From the NCBI GenBank assembly GCA_001897535.1, contig MKTC01000020.1, forward strand, positions 1 to 64,000: 64,000 nt of DNA. The letters are read 5' to 3'. The translations under genes and the position numbers were made by a program. The notes beneath the pieces are model-generated. The model worked only from the letters and a program-made list of their open reading frames with translations. It ran no database searches and was not told the origin of the DNA. Below are positions 1 through 6,122 of the stretch, one piece after another. This DNA comes from Bacteroidetes bacterium 37-13 (GTDB taxonomy: Bacteria; Bacteroidota; Bacteroidia; Chitinophagales; LD1). The first letter of the stretch is position 1, and every line of letters begins with the position of its first letter.

Positions 1-256
1 AAATTTTTTGTATAGTAAGTTTTGGTTGCCGAAAGGAGGGATTTTGTATATCTATAATAAAAACAAACAATCGCTGATAGGCGGCTTTACAAGTGCAAAC
101 AATAAAGGGAATTTAGAACACATACGAGGATTTGGAACAGGCTTGGTCTATGGTGATGATGTAATATTAGAATACTATGAGCCACATTCTGTATCACAAA
201 CCGCAGTAATTCATATTTCTGATGTGGTGCACTATAGTGTGGGAGTTGTACGATAA
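1..256 (+). pseudogene. Fragment of lysyl-endopeptidase-type secreted serine protease (propeptide region)
   Basis: The frame is open from the left window edge and ends at a stop at 254-256. The last ~80 residues contain LPKGGILYIYNKNKQSLIGG and later VILEYYEPHSV followed by VVHYSVG. In my recollection this is the pattern of the N-terminal pro-region of Bacteroidota trypsin-like/lysyl endopeptidases, whose propeptide runs into a several-hundred-residue S1 peptidase domain. Here the frame stops just after the propeptide motif and no catalytic triad follows, so the gene is truncated. The upstream part lies outside the window. It could also be a short secreted protein keeping only this domain. 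Confidence 0.5.
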
Positions 257-299
257 TAACACTAATCGAATCTGGTAGGGATAATATAAATGTAAGGAA

Positions 300-917
300 A
301 TGAAGAACATGACTTTAATATTATTGCTGGCTATTGCTTCTGTTTTAAGTGCTTGCCGGAAAGATATTCCAGCAGATAAAATTACAGTTAAGCGGGTTTT
401 TGTTGCGGAACGAATAAAGAGTATGGTATTTAAACCCGGCAGTTATTGGATATATAAAAATCAATCAAGCGGTATCACAGATACTTTCAAAGTAATCAAC
501 TATGGACTTAGCACTACCGACAACCCTCCTTGCGGACATCTTAGCGCAGGATGCTCAACTGTAAGAAGCGATTTCTATGGTGTTACGTTTACTTCCACTC
601 TAAGAGGAGAAGTGGTGCTGTTCTATCAGGATAAAAGGATTTTCAGTAACATAGAACGAATATTGACCTATTTTGAAGGAACAGTTGAATACTACGAGCA
701 AAAGAGTACTACTAATGTTGCATACCTCCAGTACTACGATAGCTTGCAGATACAGGATTCTATTTATTACTCGGTAGATAAAATAAAAGTGGGTACAAGT
801 GTAGTGGGAGGAGATAGTGCAGTGATGTACTGGGCAGCCAATAGAGGAATAATAAAATTTGAAAAACAAAATGGAGAAATATGGGAACTAATCAACGGAA
901 AATATATCGGCTTGTAA
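300..917 (+). CDS. Putative lipoprotein, unknown function
   Basis: 205 residues. The N-terminus is a type II signal peptide: MKNM, a hydrophobic stretch, then the lipobox LSAC with the lipidated Cys at about residue 19, followed by RKDIPADK. The rest is rich in beta-prone Tyr/Ser/Thr segments with no membrane span, so an outer-membrane-attached lipoprotein is expected. I recognise no domain family. It sits 43 nt after the truncated protease fragment and overlaps the small ORF at 881-1024 by 37 nt in another frame. The ATG at 300 is chosen because it starts the signal peptide directly. Confidence 0.7.
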   Translation: MKNMTLILLLAIASVLSACRKDIPADKITVKRVFVAERIKSMVFKPGSYWIYKNQSSGITDTFKVINYGLSTTDNPPCGHLSAGCSTVRSDFYGVTFTSTLRGEVVLFYQDKRIFSNIERILTYFEGTVEYYEQKSTTNVAYLQYYDSLQIQDSIYYSVDKIKVGTSVVGGDSAVMYWAANRGIIKFEKQNGEIWELINGKYIGL

Positions 918-1024
918 AAAGCCTTATTATTGTAACAATAGTTGCTTTTGCTGTTGCCGATAGCATGGCGCAGTGTACACCAAATCCACTCACCCAAACA
1001 TATCCTGGCTGTTCTAATTGTTAG
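881..1024 (+). pseudogene. Signal-peptide-only mini-ORF, probable 5' remnant of a secreted protein
   Basis: A 47-codon frame (ATG 881, TAG 1022-1024). It encodes a basic N-terminus, a hydrophobic core (LVKSLIIVTIVAFAVADSMA) and a mature stub beginning QCTPNPLTQTYPGC. The A-Q-C cleavage context followed by CTP is common at the start of Bacteroidota secreted proteins. The frame ends after only ~19 mature residues. It overlaps the end of the preceding lipoprotein gene. I read it as the surviving 5' end of a larger secreted or adhesin gene. A genuine small secreted peptide cannot be excluded. Confidence 0.4.
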
Positions 1025-1067
1025 CACAAGATGGAGTTAAGTTTTTCACTCAGAAAATTATAGTACA

Positions 1068-1571
1068 ATGAGAAGGTTAAATCTATTTTTAGGACTGACT
1101 CTGTTATATTTACTGTTTAGCGGCTGCAAAAAAGATAAATGCCAAAAACAAAATGAATGCAAGGGTACACCTTATGAAATATCGCCTTTTATAGAACGCT
1201 ATGGCTCAATTTTTTGTGGCGTAAATGACTATGAATACACTTATATATTTCGAAAAAGAGCGCAAATTGATTCAATTTCAAAGTGTACATTTTCTCCATC
1301 ACCAGCATTTCCCATTGATGAGTCAAATATGGCTTATATTATGTTTGGCAAACTCTCATATCATTACAAGGACACGTTAATTACAAATTTAGTAATAGAT
1401 ACATGTTCAAAACTACTGACGTATGAAGTTAATATGATACAAAGAGATACCACAGTACTTTGTTGCCCATACGGTATAAGTGTTGTTAGAACAATCTTCT
1501 GCTCCGTAGAAAACATACCTGCCGATTACCAAGTAGAAGTAAAGTATAAATATGTGCCATTACCGGAGTAG
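1068..1571 (+). CDS. Small Cys-rich lipoprotein, unknown function
   Basis: 167 residues. It has a clear SPII signal: MRRLNLFLGLTLLYLLF then the lipobox FSGC at about residues 18-21, followed by a Lys/Cys-rich start (KKDKCQKQNEC). About ten cysteines occur in the mature chain, some paired as CC, suggesting disulfides after export. There are no membrane spans beyond the signal and no recognisable domain. The start of the mature part resembles that of the lipoprotein at 1734-2114 (C-K-K-D/N-x-C), but the rest does not align by eye. Confidence 0.65.
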   Translation: MRRLNLFLGLTLLYLLFSGCKKDKCQKQNECKGTPYEISPFIERYGSIFCGVNDYEYTYIFRKRAQIDSISKCTFSPSPAFPIDESNMAYIMFGKLSYHYKDTLITNLVIDTCSKLLTYEVNMIQRDTTVLCCPYGISVVRTIFCSVENIPADYQVEVKYKYVPLPE

Positions 1572-1575
1572 AACA

Positions 1576-1728
1576 AACAAGCACCTGCCTGAAATACCAA
1601 GTGAAAAAGAAGTGCAGGAAAGCGGTGTGAGTTTAGGTGAAATGAACAGGCTGCTGTTGCAGAAAGTGGAGGAGTTGACACTGCACTTGATAGAGGTAAA
1701 AAAGGAATTAGATAATCTTAAAAAATAA
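1576..1728 (+). pseudogene. Orphan C-terminal tail of a tail-fibre/S74-type surface protein
   Basis: This stretch is open in a different frame from the lipoprotein ending at 1571. It encodes HLPEIPSEKEVQESGVSLGE, then MNRLLLQKVEELTLHLIEVK and a short Lys/Leu end. The pattern LPxIPSxxEV, GxxLGEMNxxLLxKVEELTLYLI is the typical last ~45 residues of large Bacteroidota secreted proteins with a tail-fibre intramolecular-chaperone-like end. It lacks a start codon and everything upstream, so it is a 3' remnant. It lies between two lipoprotein genes, and its stop is 5 nt before the next ATG. Confidence 0.65.
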
Positions 1729-1733
1729 GAATT

Positions 1734-2114
1734 ATGAATATAAAAATTGTAATGATCTTTTTTTCAATGAGTATGATATTGTGTATGGTAGAAGGGTGTA
1801 AAAAAAATACCTGCGAAGGAACAAGTACAAATTACTATGGAGAATACAGATTTAATTATACTGATAGTGTATTTGAAATTCAGTTTAAAAGCAATTATAC
1901 TAAGGCATCATTAATTATTGGAGAAGATGTAAGTGATAACTTCTTCCCTATTTGTATGTCAAAAGAGTTTTTGGGTTTTTCAAAATCAAGTGGAAAAGTA
2001 TGCTTCAATTTTAGCTTACCAGATTCCACTTGTACAAATTTCCCTATAAGTGGAGGACCCGGTCAGGTTAATACAAAGCAATATATCAGATTAGATAACT
2101 TTTTTGAACAATAG
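1734..2114 (+). CDS. Small lipoprotein, unknown function
   Basis: 126 residues. The SPII signal peptide MNIKIVMIFFSMSMILCMVE is followed by the lipobox VEGC (Cys at about residue 22) and a mature start KKNTCEG. The mature domain is about 105 residues with many aromatic and Thr/Ser residues and a few Cys, and no membrane span. I recognise no family. The start lies 5 nt after the stop of the orphan tail at 1576-1728, so the gene may once have been the next cistron of that surface-protein gene. Confidence 0.6.
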   Translation: MNIKIVMIFFSMSMILCMVEGCKKNTCEGTSTNYYGEYRFNYTDSVFEIQFKSNYTKASLIIGEDVSDNFFPICMSKEFLGFSKSSGKVCFNFSLPDSTCTNFPISGGPGQVNTKQYIRLDNFFEQ

Positions 2115-2126
2115 AATTCCTATATT

Positions 2127-2213
2127 ATGAAAGAGCATATATTTATATTAACACTATTGATATTTATTTATGGAAGCAGCAATGGACAGTTTATTCGCAG
2201 CAGAGTGTCCTGA
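2127..2213 (+). CDS. 28-codon signal-peptide-like mini-ORF
   Basis: ATG at 2127 and TGA at 2211-2213. The product begins MKEHIFILTLLIFIYGSSNG and then QFIRSRVS, so it looks like a signal peptide with cleavage near SNG-Q and almost no mature part. The stop codon falls in the loop of the hairpin at 2194-2231. It is either the beginning of a lost secreted-protein gene or chance. No homology claim is made. Confidence 0.25.
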   Translation: MKEHIFILTLLIFIYGSSNGQFIRSRVS

Positions 2214-2231
2214 AAGACACTCTGCTGCGAA
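2194..2231. repeat. Perfect 16-bp inverted repeat, 6-nt loop
   Basis: TTCGCAGCAGAGTGTC, loop CTGAAA, then the exact reverse complement GACACTCTGCTGCGAA. It is GC-rich against an AT-rich background. Neither side is followed by a T tract of four or more, so it is not a canonical intrinsic terminator. It may still end transcription of the lipoprotein cluster, or be a REP/MITE-like repeat or recombination site. It closes the decayed secreted-protein patch. Confidence 0.75.
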
Positions 2232-2449
2232 GAGAATTGTCAATTTATTGTAAAAGCAGTTGCACATAATTTTCTGTTTTAGTAAAAACAGAGCTACCGC
2301 TATATTCACAGTTGTTGTGGCAGCTTGGAACACTTCATTTCTAATGTTACCAAATCTTAAAATAAACAGCTAAAGCAATTTCATACAGAATGAATTGCCA
2401 TTCCTTCATTATACTTGCTTAATTATTTAACTAATTAAAACTAAATATC

Positions 2450-3067
2450 ATGGCTTTTACATTACCGGCATTACCTTATGCCTACAACGCATTGGAACCG
2501 AATATTGATGCGCGCACTATGGAGATACATTACAGCAAACACCACAATGGCTACGTAAACAATTTAAACGCTGCCATAAAGGATACAGAATGGGACAATA
2601 AATCTATTGAAGAAATTTTATCGAATGTTTCCAAACTTCCTACTGCCGTAAGAAACAATGGTGGCGGACATTTTAACCACTCTTTATTTTGGAACGTTAT
2701 GGCTCCAAATGCAGGTGGCGCACCAACAGGGAAATTAGCAGATGCGTTAAATGCAAAGTTTGGCTCTTTTGATAAGTTTAAAGAAGAATTTACCAAAGCG
2801 GCATCTACTCGTTTCGGTTCAGGTTGGGCGTGGCTCACACTTACGCCAACAGGCTTAGAAGTGTTTTCTACCGCTAACCAAGACAATCCTTTAATGGATA
2901 TTCCTGAAGCAAGAGGCAAAGGTGGCTCACCACTTTTGTGCTTAGATGTTTGGGAACATGCTTATTACTTAAACTACCAAAATCGCAGACCTGACTATAT
3001 CACTGCATTTTTTAATGTGGTGAATTGGAATGAAATTGGAAAGCGTTTTGAAGAATTGAGCAAGTAA
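2450..3067 (+). CDS. sodA: Superoxide dismutase, Fe/Mn family (Mn-type signature)
   Basis: 205 residues, full family length, no signal peptide, so cytoplasmic. It converts superoxide to hydrogen peroxide and oxygen. The four metal ligands are visible: His27 (EIHYSKHH), His76 ([11 protein letters not shown]), Asp165 and His169 ([10 protein letters not shown]). The outer-sphere glutamine is Gln143 in the C-terminal domain (NQDNP), and the N-terminal counterpart is Gly72. By family rules this is the Mn-type arrangement (Fe-type enzymes carry Gln in the N-terminal position), though cambialistic activity is possible. It is monocistronic, with its own terminator at 3089-3119. Confidence 0.95.
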   Translation: MAFTLPALPYAYNALEPNIDARTMEIHYSKHHNGYVNNLNAAIKDTEWDNKSIEEILSNVSKLPTAVRNNGGGHFNHSLFWNVMAPNAGGAPTGKLADALNAKFGSFDKFKEEFTKAASTRFGSGWAWLTLTPTGLEVFSTANQDNPLMDIPEARGKGGSPLLCLDVWEHAYYLNYQNRRPDYITAFFNVVNWNEIGKRFEELSK

Positions 3068-3088
3068 TTTGCCACATAACCTTACATG

Positions 3089-3119
3089 AAATGCCATCGA
3101 AAAAATCGGTGGCATTTTT
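3089..3119 (+). terminator. Intrinsic terminator of the superoxide dismutase gene
   Basis: The stem AAATGCCATCG / CGGTGGCATTT has 11 bp including one G-U pair, with loop AAAAAAT and a short T tract (TTTTTA). It begins 21 nt after the stop codon. Confidence 0.75.
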
Positions 3120-3145
3120 ATTTTACAGCGAAACAAGAATTGGTA

Positions 3146-3153
3146 TAAATTCG
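3146..3153 (+). promoter_or_regulatory. Candidate -7 box (TAAATTCG) for the YhhN gene
   Basis: Matches the TAnnTT(T/C)G form seen before several genes here. It lies 16 nt before the ATG at 3170. I see no clear -33 TTG at 17-23 nt upstream, so support is weak. Confidence 0.3.
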
Positions 3154-3169
3154 CAAAAACTTTACTGCA

Positions 3170-3889
3170 ATGAATAATGCTCTTACTGTAGTTTACGCCA
3201 TTGTGGCACTACTTGAACTTACGGCTGAATTTGTAAACAGCTCTGCACTACTTACCGGTGGCGAACCAATACTAAATGCACAACTTTTAAGAATGACTAC
3301 TAAGCCTCTATTGATGATTGTGCTTATTGCATTATTCGTCATTTCGGCAAACAAAGATTTTAAGCTACGCAATTTGTTAGTGGTTGCATTTGGTTTTTCG
3401 TGGTTGGGCGATGTGGCATTGATGCTCACACATATCAACGAAAATTTCTTTTTAGCAGGGCTTGCAAGTTTTTTAGTAACTCATATTTTATACATAGTTG
3501 CTTTTGTAAAAACCGGGAACCTAAACACCGGATTTTTAAAGCGAACTCCCTTGGCGGCCGCACCTTTGCTCCTCTATTTTATCACACTTATTTTTTGGCT
3601 TTACCCAAACATACAAGCAGATATGAAAATTCCGGTAGTGATATATTCTGTTACCATTGCACTAATGGTACTTGCTGCAATGAATAACTTTGGAAATGTT
3701 TCTAAAGCAGTTTTTTTAAGTAGTTTTTCGGGAGCATTATTATTCATGATTTCCGATAGCATTATTGCCATCAATAAATTTATTTCACCTGTGGCTTTTG
3801 CCGGTGTTTTAATTATGGTACTTTACATTAGCGGACAATATTTTATTGCGAAAGGTTTTGTGGCTTTAAGTAAAGAAAACAAGCCATAG
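3170..3889 (+). CDS. YhhN/TMEM86 family membrane protein (lysoplasmalogenase-like)
   Basis: 239 residues, almost entirely hydrophobic, with about seven or eight predicted membrane spans. It carries the family pattern: an early TKPLLM segment after the second span (about residues 44-49), WLGDVALML (about 80-88), FLAGLASFLVTHILYI (about 95-110) and a conserved Asp in the ISDSIIA region (about 192). Bacterial YhhN and animal TMEM86B belong to one family; TMEM86B hydrolyses the vinyl-ether bond of lysoplasmalogen. Substrate here is unknown. It stands alone between the dismutase and the glycosyltransferase pair. Confidence 0.75.
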   Translation: MNNALTVVYAIVALLELTAEFVNSSALLTGGEPILNAQLLRMTTKPLLMIVLIALFVISANKDFKLRNLLVVAFGFSWLGDVALMLTHINENFFLAGLASFLVTHILYIVAFVKTGNLNTGFLKRTPLAAAPLLLYFITLIFWLYPNIQADMKIPVVIYSVTIALMVLAAMNNFGNVSKAVFLSSFSGALLFMISDSIIAINKFISPVAFAGVLIMVLYISGQYFIAKGFVALSKENKP

Positions 3890-3913
3890 GTTTAGCACTT
3901 TGTCTATTGAGCA

Positions 3914-5005
3914 ATGCAAAAGAAAAAGATAATTTGCTGTGTTACCAACGACCTTTCATTCGACCAAAGAATGATAAGAATTTGCAATAGCTTATCCGCA
4001 TTTGGCTATGATGTTTTGCTCTGTGGCAGGCAACTTCCAAATTCAATTCCATTAGAGGAAAAATCGTTTATCCAATATAGAATTACTTGCATTTTCAACA
4101 AGGGAAAATTGTTTTATCTTGAATATAATATTCGCTTATTTTTCTTTTTACTAAGCCAAAAATTTGATGCCGTAAATGCAATTGATTTAGATACCGCAAT
4201 GGCAACTTTAGCGGCTTCAAAAATCAAGAAGAGAAAATTAGTTTACGATGCGCACGAACTTTTTACAGAAGTACCGGAAGTTGTCAATCGCCCATTCACC
4301 AAATCGGTATGGCTTTTTGTAGAAAAATTTTTTATTCCGAAAACAGATTTGGCTTACACCGTTTCAAATAGCATTGCTGAATTTTTTAAAAATAAATACG
4401 GTAAAAAGTTTGAAGTAATTCGCAACGTGCCACTTTTAAAACCATTTGAACCTTCGCAAAAAGAAAATGCAATTATTTATCAAGGTGCTTTAAACGAAGG
4501 CAGAGGTTTAGAGTTTTTAATTGATGCCATGCACGACATTGATGCTACACTTTGGATTGCCGGAGATGGTGATTTAGCGAGTAATTTAAAAGCGCAAGTT
4601 CAGAAGGAAAAATTAGAGAATAAAATTCAGTTTTTAGGTAAACTTTCTGCAAACGAGCTTTCGCATAAAACACAAAAAGCACTGGTAGGTTTTAATGTTC
4701 TAGAGCAAAAAGGTTTAAGTTATTACTATTCCTTGAGCAATAAAACTTTCGATTACATACATGCCGAAATACCGCAAATAATAAGTGCTTTCCCTGAAAT
4801 GAAACTGTTGAATGCGCAACATCATATTGCTATAGAAATAGAAAAAATTTCAGCGAAGGAAATAAGTGTTGCCATCAACCGTTTACTAAAAGACAAAGAA
4901 TTGCATAATCAATTATCAAATAATTGTGCAAGAGCAAAAAAGGTTTTAAACTGGCAAAACGAAAGCCAAAAATTACAGGATTTCTATGAACAACTTTTCC
5001 GGTAA
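3914..5005 (+). CDS. Glycosyltransferase, GT-B fold (GT4-like)
   Basis: 363 residues, cytosolic or membrane-peripheral. The N-terminal Rossmann half starts with CCVTNDLSFDQRMIRICNSL. The acceptor-domain motif YDAHELFTEVP (about residues 114-124) is typical of GT4-like enzymes. The C-terminal donor domain has IIYQGALNEGRGLEFLIDAM (about 192-211), IAGDGDL and a final helix region with NKTFDYIHAEIPQI in place of the canonical EX7E loop. It probably adds a sugar to a cell-surface glycan or glycoprotein. Its last 20 nt overlap the start of the next glycosyltransferase, so the two are translationally coupled. Confidence 0.8.
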   Translation: MQKKKIICCVTNDLSFDQRMIRICNSLSAFGYDVLLCGRQLPNSIPLEEKSFIQYRITCIFNKGKLFYLEYNIRLFFFLLSQKFDAVNAIDLDTAMATLAASKIKKRKLVYDAHELFTEVPEVVNRPFTKSVWLFVEKFFIPKTDLAYTVSNSIAEFFKNKYGKKFEVIRNVPLLKPFEPSQKENAIIYQGALNEGRGLEFLIDAMHDIDATLWIAGDGDLASNLKAQVQKEKLENKIQFLGKLSANELSHKTQKALVGFNVLEQKGLSYYYSLSNKTFDYIHAEIPQIISAFPEMKLLNAQHHIAIEIEKISAKEISVAINRLLKDKELHNQLSNNCARAKKVLNWQNESQKLQDFYEQLFR

Positions 5006-6116
5006 ACATATACACATCGTTTCTTTCAATGTGCCTTATCCTCCAGATTATGGCGGAGTTATTGATGTGTTTTACAAAATAAAAGCACTACATGCTTTAG
5101 GTGTGAAAGTGCATTTACATTGCTTTCACTACGGCAGAGAAGAATCAAAAGAATTAGAAGCAATTTGCGAAACAGTAAATTATTACGAGCGCAAAAAATT
5201 CTACCAAGCAATTTATCAAAGCGTGCCTTACATTGTTGGCTCGCGTAAATCGGGTGAATTGCTTGCAAATATTTCTGCTGATGATTATCCTATTTTGTTT
5301 GAAGGTTTACACACTTGCTTTTACCTTTCACACAAAGCCATTAAAGAAAAAGCAAAAGCTGTGCGCATGCACAATGTAGAATGGGGCTACTACAAAAGCT
5401 TAGGCGAGCAAGAACGAAATTATTTGTTTAAGTTCTACTACATGTACGAAAGCCAAAAGCTGAAGAAGTTTGAAGAAGAATTAAAGAGTGCCAATCATGT
5501 TTTCACCATTAGCCGAAACGATTTCGATTACTTCTCAAAATACTGGAAAAATATTCACTACGTGCCGGCATTTCACTCAAACGAAAAGGTAACTTCAAAA
5601 ACTGGAAAGGGCGATTATATTTTATATCACGGCAATTTAAGCGTAGTAGAAAATCACCAAGCTGCATTATATGTTTTAAAGAAAATTGCAGCACTCTCAA
5701 AACGCGAATTTATTATAGCTGGAAAAGACCCTTTAGACTCTTTACGAAAAGAAATAAACAATCAACCCAATGTAACTTTGGTTTACAATCCATCGTTTGA
5801 AACCATGAGTAGCTTGGTAAGCAATGCGCACATTAATTTACTACCTACATTCCAAAACACCGGAATAAAATTGAAACTGCTTAATTCTTTGTACAAAGGA
5901 AGATTTTGTATGGTGAACCAAAACATGATACAAAACACAGGGCTTGAAAAACTGTGCATTGTTGAAGAAAATGCTGAGGAAATTTTAAATACTATCGAAA
6001 CACTTTTTGAAAAAGATTTTACAGAAGAAGATAAAAACTACAGAGCAGAAGTTTTACAAAATGATTTCTCTAACCAAGCCAATGCACTAAAAATTTGCAG
6101 CGTGCTTTGGAAATAA
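4986..6116 (+). CDS. Glycosyltransferase, GT-B fold
   Basis: 376 residues. It begins HIHIVSFNVPYPPDYGGVID, the glycine-rich acceptor-domain loop of GT4-type transferases, and continues with KIKALHALG. The C-terminal half contains ILYHGNLSVVENHQAA (about residues 212-227), FIIAGKDP and a Thr-Gly-Ile-Lys-Leu-Lys segment (about 292-297) near where nucleotide-sugar contacts are expected. No signal or membrane span. The start lies inside the preceding glycosyltransferase gene (20-nt overlap). Acceptor and donor sugars cannot be told from sequence alone. Confidence 0.75.
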   Translation: MNNFSGKHIHIVSFNVPYPPDYGGVIDVFYKIKALHALGVKVHLHCFHYGREESKELEAICETVNYYERKKFYQAIYQSVPYIVGSRKSGELLANISADDYPILFEGLHTCFYLSHKAIKEKAKAVRMHNVEWGYYKSLGEQERNYLFKFYYMYESQKLKKFEEELKSANHVFTISRNDFDYFSKYWKNIHYVPAFHSNEKVTSKTGKGDYILYHGNLSVVENHQAALYVLKKIAALSKREFIIAGKDPLDSLRKEINNQPNVTLVYNPSFETMSSLVSNAHINLLPTFQNTGIKLKLLNSLYKGRFCMVNQNMIQNTGLEKLCIVEENAEEILNTIETLFEKDFTEEDKNYRAEVLQNDFSNQANALKICSVLWK

Positions 6117-6122
6117 TCTCAC

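Larger units (their letters stand above)
2115..2449. other. Intergenic stretch with a mini-ORF and an inverted repeat
   Basis: The left third holds the 28-codon mini-ORF (2127-2213) and the perfect hairpin (2194-2231). The remaining ~218 nt are AT-rich. They contain a weak 7-bp hairpin (CTGTTTT AGTA AAAACAG near 2273) and no convincing open frame, RNA gene or consensus -7 box upstream of the superoxide dismutase gene. Confidence 0.6.
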
